Source of the DNA: Ferroglobus sp.
GTDB lineage: Archaea; Halobacteriota; Archaeoglobi; Archaeoglobales; Archaeoglobaceae
Direction: 5' to 3'
Assembly: GCA_015520115.1 (NCBI GenBank)
Contig: WAQS01000144.1
Coordinates: 1 to 5,811 of the forward strand
DNA length: 5,811 nt
Positions 1 through 5,685 of the stretch are shown piece after piece (position 1 is the stretch's first letter; every line of letters begins with the position of its first letter). The notes beneath the pieces are model-generated. The model did no database searches, had not been told where the DNA came from, and worked only from the letters and a program-made list of their open reading frames with translations. The position numbers were made by a program, and so were the translations under genes.

Positions 1-274
1 CATTACTATAATTCATTAAAAACTCTTTAAACAAATTCTGAAGTTTTCAAAGTTGTCCGTCGGCTTTGTAAAACTTAAAACGAGTCTCAAAATTCTTCCC
101 GTTTATCTCTAACAGCTGCTTTCACAACCAAAGCTCGAAATTTCGTTAAGAGTAAAGACGAATCTGACTTTTGCTTGCTTTAATTAGCTCTACTATCAGC
201 GGTACTAACGGACAAATATAAGATCGCAGTATGGAATTAACAGACCCGTAAACTTTACTCTCCCAGAATATTTT
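1..274 (-). pseudogene. Decayed protein-coding remnant with in-frame stops, runs off the left edge
   Basis: Read on the minus strand, one frame stays protein-like for about 90 codons but is broken by TAA at 146-148, TGA at 122-124 and TGA at 47-49. It is bounded upstream by another TGA at 275-277. The segments between the stops look like ordinary protein: a hydrophobic stretch containing CPLVPLIVELIKASK, then KQLLEINGKNFETRFKFYKA, then KLQNLFKEFLMNYSN. The frame is conserved across all three stops, which fits a gene inactivated mainly by point mutation rather than chance open sequence. I do not recognise the family, and no start codon or ribosome site can be assigned. It lies tail-away from the transposase remnant on the other strand, so the two may have decayed together. 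The alternatives are chance coding-like sequence in AT-rich DNA, or a recoded gene, which the TAA makes unlikely. Confidence 0.35.
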
Positions 275-287
275 TCAACTAACTTTG

Positions 288-752
288 ATGAAGCTGAAAG
301 AATTGGTGGAAGAGCTTAATCTTTCTGAGAGGGAAAGGATTCCGAACGTCATCAGGATTCTTGGCATAGCAACTTACATCCAAACTTCTTCGGCAAGGAG
401 GACTGCAAAAATCTCTTTGAGTTTCGTCCTATTTTCCACACAACTGTCTGGAAATGGGTAAAGAAATTTGAAGAAAAGCTACCAATTTCGACTGAGAAGA
501 AGCAAAGAAATCTCGCAGCGATTGACGAAACGGTTGTTAAAGCTAACAAAAAGAAGTTTTACGTTTTCTCTGCTATAGACATTGAAAAAAACGAATTAGT
601 TCTGATGAAATCTTGCATGACGAGGCGAAGAACCGTAAGAGTCGCTAATCTCTCTGAAAAGTTGCTTTTAACTCAGAGATGACGACAATGGAAATGCCCG
701 AAGACTCAGTACAAATTTCGAATATACACAACATGGGATTTTACAGGAAAGA
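288..752 (+). pseudogene. IS6-like DDE transposase remnant, frameshifted
   Basis: A transposase once moved an insertion sequence here; this copy is dead. From ATG 288 the frame begins MKLKELVEELNLSERERIP, like the N-terminus of IS6-type transposases of haloarchaea, and reads on to a helix-turn-helix start (SSARRTAK) before stopping at 459-461. The continuation lies one base back (-1) from about 407: NLFEFRPIFHTTVWKWVKKF, the recognition helix, then AAIDETVVKANKKKFYVFSA with the first catalytic Asp of the DDE triad, ending at TGA 680-682. A weak third piece in the first frame, FEYTQHG at 717-737, resembles the region near the last catalytic Glu. The middle Asp segment is not recognisable. The break between the first two pieces is explained by a single missing A in the A-run 407-411. 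No terminal inverted repeats were seen. The transposase identity is fairly sure; the exact IS family is less so. Confidence 0.7.
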
Positions 753-822
753 TAAAAAATACGCTCTTAACTTCGAATTAACGCTGCAAAAAGCGATTTG
801 ATAATCAAGAGATTTTTGGAGG

Positions 823-847
823 TAAAAAGCAGATAGAAAGAAAAAGG
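823..847 (-). terminator. T-rich terminator after the UPF0147 gene
   Basis: Directly after the UPF0147 stop codon the minus strand reads two T-tracts (CCTTTTTCTTTC and CTTTTTACC) with no strong hairpin. Archaeal RNA polymerase commonly terminates at such U-runs. The rest of 753-822 shows no further gene that I can support. Confidence 0.5.
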
Positions 848-1099
848 CTACTCGACAGCCAACCTTTCAAGCTGGCTCGTTAAGTTCCATATCATAGTTC
901 TTACGTGCATCGGTAGGTTTGGATCTGCTGAAAGCTCCTCAAGAGTTGAAATGGCTGTAGCGGCTTTTACTGCTATGTTTTCTCCCGAACTTAGCTCCTC
1001 CTTTATTTCGCTTGCAACTCTCCTAACGTTTCTCGGAACGGAATCGTCGTGGATTATCTTATTCAAAATGTCCAACGCATTCTTCAGAGCTTCGTTCAT
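848..1099 (-). CDS. UPF0147 family protein
   Basis: This is an 83-residue archaeal protein of the UPF0147 family, whose function is not known. It is all-helical in appearance, soluble, with no signal peptide or membrane segment. It begins MNEALKNALDILNKI, and the family-typical pieces are DDSVPRNVRR (about residues 18-27) and SADPNLPMHVRTMIWNL (about 57-73), two similar helix-capping repeats built around D-x-x-(V/L)-P. The start at 1099 is decided by a perfect ribosome site, GGAGGTGAT, 7 bases upstream; a longer frame to 1249 exists but runs through that site and the divergent gene. The gene shares a short promoter region with the divergent zinc-ribbon gene and is followed by a T-rich terminator, so it is probably monocistronic. 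Family assignment is confident; role unknown. Confidence 0.9.
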   Translation of the reverse strand: MNEALKNALDILNKIIHDDSVPRNVRRVASEIKEELSSGENIAVKAATAISTLEELSADPNLPMHVRTMIWNLTSQLERLAVE

Positions 1100-1102
1100 G
1101 TC

Positions 1103-1111
1103 ATCACCTCC
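1103..1111 (-). promoter_or_regulatory. Ribosome binding site of UPF0147
   Basis: GGAGGTGAT on the minus strand is complementary to the 3' end of archaeal 16S rRNA. The GGAGG core ends 7 bases before ATG 1099, which fixes that start against the longer frame. Confidence 0.85.
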
Positions 1112-1118
1112 GAAAAAG

Positions 1119-1126
1119 AAATTTAC
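1119..1126 (+). promoter_or_regulatory. Candidate TATA box for the zinc-ribbon gene
   Basis: AAATTTAC is centred about 26 bases before ATG 1148, the spacing expected when transcription starts at the start codon itself (leaderless mRNA). No Shine-Dalgarno sequence precedes this ATG, which supports the leaderless reading. The motif match is only moderate. Confidence 0.4.
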
Positions 1127-1136
1127 ACTTTGTTCG

Positions 1137-1146
1137 CTAATAAACT
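1137..1146 (-). promoter_or_regulatory. Candidate TATA box for UPF0147
   Basis: The minus strand reads AGTTTATTAG here. With transcription starting about 26 bases downstream (near 1115), the mRNA would carry a roughly 15-base leader holding the GGAGGTGAT ribosome site. It overlaps the opposing promoter region, so the two divergent genes may compete or be co-regulated. Confidence 0.4.
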
Positions 1147-1147
1147 C

Positions 1148-1567
1148 ATGGTGGATAAAAAAATTTCGGAAGCAGCCGAACTTCTTTACAAGGGAGCAAA
1201 AATGCTTCAGTTTCACTGTCAAGATTGCGGATTGCCTTTGTTCAGGCACGAGGGTAAAACGTTTTGTCCCGGATGTAAAGTGGAGTACGAGATTGTGGAA
1301 AATTACGTAAAAAAGGTAGGAGAGGTTGGAGAAAAAGAGAAAGAGGAAAAAGAGGTTGTCGAAAAAAAGGAAGAAAAAGCGGCTCCTACGAAAACGAGAT
1401 TTGCGATAAATTTCGATTACGTTGAAGAAAATCTGACAGAAGTTATGAAGAAACTCTCGGAAAAGCTCGTTAAAGCTGACAGTTTGAGGGAGATGGAGGA
1501 GATCATTTCGATTCTAAACGAAATAGTTGAGTTGAGTGAAAGGTTGAAAAAGCTCAGAAACTCTTAA
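1148..1567 (+). CDS. Zinc-ribbon protein, Sjogren syndrome/scleroderma autoantigen 1 (p27) family
   Basis: A 139-residue protein with an N-terminal helix (MVDKKISEAAELLYKGAKML), then a four-cysteine zinc ribbon: CQDC at residues 24-27 and CPGC at 40-43, with GLPLFRHEGKTF between. This arrangement is the hallmark of the autoantigen-p27 family found in archaea and eukaryotes. A very charged Glu/Lys linker follows (about 55-80), then a helical, probably coiled-coil C-terminus (about 90-139). The molecular role in archaea is not established; a nucleic-acid or protein-binding role is inference. ATG 1148 is chosen because it gives the family-typical N-terminus and has a TATA-like element at leaderless spacing; an upstream in-frame start at 1049 would run through the divergent gene and its ribosome site. 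The stop overlaps that of convergent glyS by 4 bp. Confidence 0.85.
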   Translation: MVDKKISEAAELLYKGAKMLQFHCQDCGLPLFRHEGKTFCPGCKVEYEIVENYVKKVGEVGEKEKEEKEVVEKKEEKAAPTKTRFAINFDYVEENLTEVMKKLSEKLVKADSLREMEEIISILNEIVELSERLKKLRNS

Positions 1568-3261
1568 GCTTTAAAAATTTCGCCGAACTCCTCTATGCTC
1601 CTTTCGCTGTTAAGTAATTCCTTCAGAACGCTTACGAGTTCTTCCACCTTAACTCTCACTTGCTTCGTCGTGTCTCTGTCTCTTATGGTCACTGTGTTGT
1701 CTTCGAATGTTTGGTGGTCCACGGTAACGCAGAACGGAACGCCTATCTCGTCAAACCTTCTGTATCTTCTCCCTATACTTCCCGAATCGTCGTATTCTGT
1801 GTAAATTCCACTTTCTCTTAACATCTCCACGATTTCCAGAGCTTTTTTCTGGAACTCCTCCCTTGAGAGTAGAGGCAGCACAGCCACATCTATTGGAGCA
1901 ATCCACCTCTTCAGTCTAAGCACCCTCCTCTCCTCTCCGTCAACGACATCTTTATCGAATGCATGCTCGAGCAAAACGTAGGTAATTCTGTCCAAACCGA
2001 AAGACGGTTCTACAACGTGCGGTATTACCCTTTCTCCGTGCACTTCCTCTTCGACCTCTCTTATCTCATAGAACTCTCTGGAGAGCTTTATTTTTTCACC
2101 ATCCACAACGACTTCGACTTCGTCTTCAGCATTTTCGAGCTTCTCAAGCTCCTCAGCAATTTTCTTAGCTTTGTCTTTGTAAACTGGTCCGAGTTTAGCT
2201 AAATTCGGAACGACCTTTTTCCTTTTTACCTTTATAGGCTCCTTAAACGGAACGAAAACACTCAAATCCTCGCCGCTGAACTGCGTGTGTCTGCTTAAAT
2301 CGTAGTCGCTTCTGTCCGCTATTCCTACAATTTCAACCCAGCCGTAGGAGGTTAAAGCTTCGGCGTCCCAACAATCCACAGCATAATGGGCTCTTTCATC
2401 GTCTTTGTGCTGTCTAAAACGAAGCTTCTCATCCTTAACTCCAGCTTCAAGTAAAAATCTTCTCGTTTTTCCTATAAAGTACGCTAAAAGCTCGTGCGCT
2501 ATTATTCCCTTCTCAACAGCCTCCTTCAAAGTAACTTTATGCTCCTTATCGAATTTGTCCACGAGGGTGACAACATCGTTGGCGTACTTGTAAAATTCCG
2601 GATGCTTTTTCTCCCCGGGATGGCAGAAAAACTCCAATTCCGCCTGATTGAACTCTCTAAGCCTTATAACTCCCTGCCTCGGACTTATCTCGTTTCTGTA
2701 AGCCCTTCCAATTTGAGCCACGCCGAAAGGCAACTTGTCCCTAAAGTAATTTGAGAGTCTTTTAAAAGCTATGAAAATACCCTGAGCTGTTTCTGGGCGG
2801 AGATAACCCTTTTTACCTTTCCCAGGACCGATTTTCGTTTCGAACATTAAGTTGAAGTGGAACGGTTTTTTGAAATTTCCACCGCACTCGCATTTCAAGT
2901 TAAATTCAACAACAACATCCCAAACCCTCTCTATCGTCGGATCCACTTCAATGTTCAGCTTCTCCTTTATGTAGTGATCAGCTCTAAAAACCCTTCCACA
3001 ACTCTCGCATTCAATCGCAACGTCTGTAAAACCCTCAGCATGCCCCGAAGCTATGAAAACTTCTTCAACACCTATCGTTGGTGTATCTATTTCAACGCTC
3101 CTTTCGTTGATCACGAAGTACTTTCTCCACAGGTTTTCAAGTTTCCTCCTTACTGCATTTCCCAAAGGACCGTAATCGATGAAGCCCGCCATTCCTCCGT
3201 AGATTTCGAAGGACTGCCAGAGAAATCCTCTTCTGACGAGCATTTCCATGATCTCGCTCAT
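1564..3261 (-). CDS. glyS: Glycyl-tRNA synthetase, archaeal/eukaryotic alpha2 type
   Basis: Charges tRNA-Gly with glycine in the cytoplasm, a class IIa aminoacyl-tRNA synthetase acting as a homodimer. At 565 residues it is the usual archaeal length. The N-terminal WQSFEIYGGMAGFIDYGPLG (15-34) is characteristic. A four-cysteine set, C85/C88 and C124/C126, looks like a zinc site in the insertion. RPETAQG (155-161) contributes to glycine binding, GRAYRNEISPRQG (185-197) is motif 2, and EPSFGLDR (418-425) is motif 3. The anticodon-binding domain covers about 453-560, including YDDSGSIGRRYRRFDEIG. All key motifs are intact. The first ATG at 3261 lacks a Shine-Dalgarno sequence but has a TATA box about 26 bases upstream, so translation is probably leaderless. 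It stands between the PHA cluster and the convergent zinc-ribbon gene, with its own promoter. Confidence 0.97.
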   Translation of the reverse strand: MSEIMEMLVRRGFLWQSFEIYGGMAGFIDYGPLGNAVRRKLENLWRKYFVINERSVEIDTPTIGVEEVFIASGHAEGFTDVAIECESCGRVFRADHYIKEKLNIEVDPTIERVWDVVVEFNLKCECGGNFKKPFHFNLMFETKIGPGKGKKGYLRPETAQGIFIAFKRLSNYFRDKLPFGVAQIGRAYRNEISPRQGVIRLREFNQAELEFFCHPGEKKHPEFYKYANDVVTLVDKFDKEHKVTLKEAVEKGIIAHELLAYFIGKTRRFLLEAGVKDEKLRFRQHKDDERAHYAVDCWDAEALTSYGWVEIVGIADRSDYDLSRHTQFSGEDLSVFVPFKEPIKVKRKKVVPNLAKLGPVYKDKAKKIAEELEKLENAEDEVEVVVDGEKIKLSREFYEIREVEEEVHGERVIPHVVEPSFGLDRITYVLLEHAFDKDVVDGEERRVLRLKRWIAPIDVAVLPLLSREEFQKKALEIVEMLRESGIYTEYDDSGSIGRRYRRFDEIGVPFCVTVDHQTFEDNTVTIRDRDTTKQVRVKVEELVSVLKELLNSERSIEEFGEIFKA

Positions 3262-3283
3262 GGTTTTAGGTTAGCGTTAAGGT

Positions 3284-3292
3284 AATTTAAAA
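3284..3292 (-). promoter_or_regulatory. TATA box of glyS
   Basis: TTTTAAATT on the minus strand is centred about 26 bases upstream of the glyS ATG. That places the transcription start at or next to the start codon, in line with the missing ribosome site. Confidence 0.55.
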
Positions 3293-3340
3293 CGTTTTTC
3301 ATCTTCAAAACGAATTTTCCGGCACAATTTGAGGGACGAG

Positions 3341-3355
3341 TGAAAAAATAAATTA
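3341..3355 (-). terminator. T-rich terminator after phaC
   Basis: Starting about 8 bases past the phaC stop, the minus strand reads AATTTATTTTTTCA, a U-run typical of intrinsic archaeal termination. With the glyS TATA box behind it, this separates the PHA operon from glyS. Confidence 0.5.
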
Positions 3356-3362
3356 GTTGGGA

Positions 3363-4349
3363 TTACTTAGACCTCTCTACAATCCACCTTATCGCCTCAC
3401 TCCACAACGTTTTGTGAGCAGCGGAGCTTACCGTAAGCCCGATGTGACCTTTGTTGACTGTAAGCATCAATTTGTCTTTGCTCGGAATCAGCTCGTAAAA
3501 CGGTTTGGCACATTCTGGAGGAGTTATGTGATCTTTTTCGGCAACAAGAAGTAACGTCGGCATTGTTATGTTTTTCAGGTCAACCTTTCTACCTCTAACT
3601 TCGTACTCTCCTCTAATCAGCTCGTTTCTATGATACCATCTCGTTATGTACTCTTCGTAAACTTTTCCCGGAATGGCTGGAGAGTCGAATATCCAGTGAT
3701 CCATGTAAAGGAAGTCGTGAACGAATTTCGGATCGTCGATTCTGTCAAGAAGAGCCTGATACTTTTCGACGGTAAGCCTTATCGGATCGACAAGAAGGAA
3801 TGCTATGTTTAGAAAATCGCCACTTGCATTTCCAAGCGCTCTCGAAACTTTTTCCGGAGTGACGTTTCTCGCCCAGACAGCGAGAGTGTTATCCGTGTGG
3901 AAATTTATTGGAGGAGCTTGAACAACCAAGTTCCTTACGTTTTTGGGATACAGAGAGGAGTATATGACGCTAAGCGTAGCACCCAGACAGTATCCGTGGA
4001 GAGTGACCGAATCAACTTTTCTCTCCTCCTTTATTTTTTCAACGCAGTAGTCGATGTAGTCAACGTAATCTGCTATCTCGTAGTATCTGTCGGCTCTTTT
4101 CGGATATCCCCAGTCGATCATCCACACATCCAACCCCGCTTCAAGCATCCTCCTAACAACGCTAACTCTTTCGTGTAAATCGAGAATGTACGGTCGGTTT
4201 ATGTAGGCGTAAGCTATTAAAATTGGAGTCTTCAGCAGTCTCTTCTTCTTAGGCTTGAAGTGAAGGAGCTTGAACAGCCAGTCCTCATCCACAATTTCGT
4301 ACTCGCAACTCCAAGGCTTAACTTCAATTTCTCTAAGACTTTCTAACAT
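3363..4349 (-). CDS. phaC: Class III poly(R)-hydroxyalkanoate synthase subunit PhaC
   Basis: Catalytic subunit that polymerises (R)-3-hydroxyacyl-CoA into polyhydroxyalkanoate at the granule surface, working with PhaE. It is a 328-residue alpha/beta hydrolase. The nucleophile box HGYCLGA has Cys121; the acid is Asp273 in AEKDHITPP; the base is His302 in NKGHIGLTVSS. This is the Cys-Asp-His triad of PHA synthases. MIDWGYP (about 77-83) and NRPYILDL (about 51-58) are further family signatures. The last box residue is Ala where bacterial class III enzymes usually have Gly. Length is slightly below the approximately 355 residues of bacterial class III PhaC. ATG 4349 is preferred over GTG 4358 because GGAGG lies 9 bases before the ATG but directly abuts the GTG. 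The gene overlaps the end of phaE by 17 bp, so the two are very likely co-translated. Confidence 0.93.
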   Translation of the reverse strand: MLESLREIEVKPWSCEYEIVDEDWLFKLLHFKPKKKRLLKTPILIAYAYINRPYILDLHERVSVVRRMLEAGLDVWMIDWGYPKRADRYYEIADYVDYIDYCVEKIKEERKVDSVTLHGYCLGATLSVIYSSLYPKNVRNLVVQAPPINFHTDNTLAVWARNVTPEKVSRALGNASGDFLNIAFLLVDPIRLTVEKYQALLDRIDDPKFVHDFLYMDHWIFDSPAIPGKVYEEYITRWYHRNELIRGEYEVRGRKVDLKNITMPTLLLVAEKDHITPPECAKPFYELIPSKDKLMLTVNKGHIGLTVSSAAHKTLWSEAIRWIVERSK

Positions 4350-5292
4350 TTTCAACACCCTCCAACTTACCTTCCAGCTCCTTCACTTTCTTCTCCAGCT
4401 CTTTAACTTTCCTCTTCAAGTCCATTATTCTTTTATACGCTTCATCCATCTGAGAGATCGTTGCAAAGGGATTCAGCGGACTGCTCTCCAAAATAGACTC
4501 AAAGTACTTTCTCGTGTGGTACGTGTAGTCCATGAGGTTGTCGAGCATTTTTCTTTGAGCTTTCAGATAGTCCTCGGACTTTATCATGACGTCAAAGTTT
4601 TTAGCGACAATTCCAGCAAACTTGGCTGAAAAATCTTGAAAGCTCTCAATCTTATTTGAATTCGCAAAATCGATGAACTCTTCAACGGATTGATCGTAGG
4701 TGTTGGTTATAATTTCTTTGAACTCGAAGAAAGCATCTCTAAATTCGCTCCAATGTTCAGCAGCTTTAAACAAGTCGTTGGAAGCCTCTTTAGAAATTAT
4801 GAACGGGTATTCACTTGCGATCCTATAACTGTCAAGCTCTATCTTGTAACTTCTTCTTGCAAAATCCCACCACTTCTTAACGAAGCTCTCCGTCAGACTT
4901 TTTGCGGTTTCGGTAAAGGTAAAGCCCATCAAAATTTCCGAAGTTATTCTCATATGGGAAATTAGCGAGAGAATGAAGTCCTCGTAAGCTTCGAACAACT
5001 CCCTCTGGCTTTCGAAAAGCCTTATCACATCAGGCTTCGGTAAAATGTACTTGAAATATTGCTCTCCAGCTAAGAAAATCTCAAGAGGTCGAAAGAAGAA
5101 CCTGAAGATTTCATCGAAAATTTTGCTGAACTCCTCATCCTTTTTGACCTTTCCCGTTATCTCATATTTTTTCCACAAGTTCTCAAGGTGCTCTCTAATT
5201 GAGATGTTCCTCAAAAGGAGTTCAAAAGATTCCTTGGGCAGTTTTTTGAAAACTTCAATAATCTCCTCCTCAAAAGCGACCCGTTCTATCAC
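4333..5292 (-). CDS. phaE: Class III PHA synthase subunit PhaE
   Basis: Non-catalytic partner of class III PhaC; in characterised bacteria the PhaE-PhaC complex is the active synthase. The 319-residue product is almost entirely helical, rich in Phe, Glu and Lys, with no signal peptide. The conserved PhaE tail is visible: PLNPFATISQMDEAYKRI (about 272-289) leading into a heptad coiled coil, LKRKVKELEKKVKELEGKL (292-310). This tail resembles the bacterial PhaE C-terminal motif before its coiled coil. The length is nearer bacterial PhaE than the short haloarchaeal form (about 180 residues, from memory). The start is GTG 5292; GGTGAT lies 3 bases upstream, and no other in-frame start is near. A TATA box at 5324-5333 implies a roughly 10-base leader. 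It ends inside phaC. The assignment rests on the tail and the adjacent phaC. Confidence 0.85.
   Translation of the reverse strand: MIERVAFEEEIIEVFKKLPKESFELLLRNISIREHLENLWKKYEITGKVKKDEEFSKIFDEIFRFFFRPLEIFLAGEQYFKYILPKPDVIRLFESQRELFEAYEDFILSLISHMRITSEILMGFTFTETAKSLTESFVKKWWDFARRSYKIELDSYRIASEYPFIISKEASNDLFKAAEHWSEFRDAFFEFKEIITNTYDQSVEEFIDFANSNKIESFQDFSAKFAGIVAKNFDVMIKSEDYLKAQRKMLDNLMDYTYHTRKYFESILESSPLNPFATISQMDEAYKRIMDLKRKVKELEKKVKELEGKLEGVENVRKS
4359..4363 (-). promoter_or_regulatory. Ribosome binding site of phaC, inside phaE
   Basis: GGAGG on the minus strand, followed by GTGTTGAAA and then ATG 4349. It sits within the last codons of phaE and rules out the in-frame GTG at 4358, which would have no spacer. 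Confidence 0.75.
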
Positions 5293-5306
5293 CCTATCAC
5301 CTATCA
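5286..5306 (-). repeat. Triple TGATAG repeat at the phaE start, possible operator
   Basis: On the minus strand three tandem copies of TGATAG (5286-5291, 5294-5299, 5301-5306) occur at 7-8 base spacing. They span the predicted transcription start (about 5302), the GGTGAT ribosome site and the GTG start codon. The position just downstream of the TATA box would suit a repressor, for example the AbrB-type protein encoded upstream. Part of the repetition is explained by the ribosome-site consensus GGTGAT, so the operator role is inference. Confidence 0.35.
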
Positions 5307-5323
5307 GTATATTTTGAACAAAA

Positions 5324-5333
5324 ATATTATAAA
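5324..5333 (-). promoter_or_regulatory. TATA box for phaE-phaC
   Basis: TTTATAATAT on the minus strand is a good archaeal TATA match in the 80-bp gap between the phasin-like gene and phaE. It predicts a start of transcription near 5302, a short leader with the GGTGAT site, and expression of phaEC separate from the upstream pair. Confidence 0.55.
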
Positions 5334-5345
5334 AAAATTTTGCTC

Positions 5346-5372
5346 AAAAAGATTTGGAGAAAAATGGGAAAA
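5346..5372 (-). terminator. T-tracts after the phasin-like gene
   Basis: Immediately after the stop codon the minus strand has three T-runs of 4-5 bases within 27 bases. They could end, or partly end, transcripts from the regulator-phasin pair before the phaEC promoter. Confidence 0.4.
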
Positions 5373-5684
5373 TCATTCTTTTTTCTTCTGAACTTTCTCG
5401 CTAATCTCTATCATTCTTCTAAAAACTTCGTCCTGCTGTTTTTCGAGCTGGTCGAGCAATTTTCTGAAGTTTTCAAAAACCTTAGCCTGTGATTCAGCGT
5501 AGAGGTCGATCGACTTCTTTATGCTTTCGAAAACTTCGCTCGGAACTATCTGCCTCAGATAGACTTCGTATAGACTAACATAGCTGTCTGCAGCCACTTT
5601 TATTAAATCAAGGCTCGTCTTACTAATTCCAAATCCCATTTTATAAAATCCTCTCATAGTTTCCAAAAAGTCTTTAAACTCCAT
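5373..5684 (-). CDS. Phasin-like small helical protein of the PHA cluster
   Basis: A 103-residue protein with no cysteines, signal peptide or catalytic motif. It begins MEFKDFLETMRGFYKMGFGI and appears wholly alpha-helical: an amphipathic N-terminal half (about 1-45, Phe/Tyr/Leu-rich) and a charged, coiled-coil-like C-terminal half containing YAESQAKVFENFRKLLDQLE and ending in KKKE. Phasins, which coat PHA granules, typically look like this. Its place between an AbrB-type regulator and phaE matches haloarchaeal phaP, so a granule-surface role is proposed; this rests on layout and composition, not on a family motif I can name. The start is ATG 5684, 1 bp after the regulator's stop, with GGAGGTGAT 4 bases upstream. 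The in-frame GTG 5693 lies inside that ribosome site and is rejected. An alternative is a PhaE-like accessory subunit. Confidence 0.7.
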   Translation of the reverse strand: MEFKDFLETMRGFYKMGFGISKTSLDLIKVAADSYVSLYEVYLRQIVPSEVFESIKKSIDLYAESQAKVFENFRKLLDQLEKQQDEVFRRMIEISEKVQKKKE

Positions 5685-5685
5685 T

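Noticed and set aside
1..274. TGA recoding (selenocysteine or tryptophan) in the broken left-hand frame
   Set aside because: A TAA also interrupts the frame, no SECIS-like structure was seen, and the neighbouring genes use standard codons.
352..549. Minus-strand open frame opposite the transposase remnant
   Set aside because: The plus strand carries the helix-turn-helix and Asp motif of a transposase; the opposite frame is its shadow.
688..801. Short plus-strand frame of 37 codons after the transposase
   Set aside because: No ribosome site and no recognisable motif; more likely chance within decayed IS sequence.
1..850. tRNA, CRISPR repeats or a structured RNA in the left region
   Set aside because: No cloverleaf, regularly spaced repeats or GC-rich stems could be found by eye; the AT-rich sequence is better explained by decayed genes.
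1049..1147. Longer N-terminus for the zinc-ribbon gene starting at 1049
   Set aside because: It would overlap the coding start of UPF0147, and the extra residues do not fit the family, which starts with the short helix before the zinc ribbon.
1100..1249. Longer N-terminus for the UPF0147 gene starting at 1249
   Set aside because: It would read through the GGAGGTGAT ribosome site and the divergent gene; the family begins at the internal Met at 1099.
1963..3285. Several plus-strand open frames of 60-140 codons across glyS
   Set aside because: They are antisense shadows of a clearly conserved synthetase, without ribosome sites or recognisable motifs.
3630..5317. Plus-strand open frames across phaC and phaE
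   Set aside because: Shadows of the minus-strand genes; compositions are Ser/Phe/Leu-rich as expected from antisense of Glu/Lys-rich proteins.
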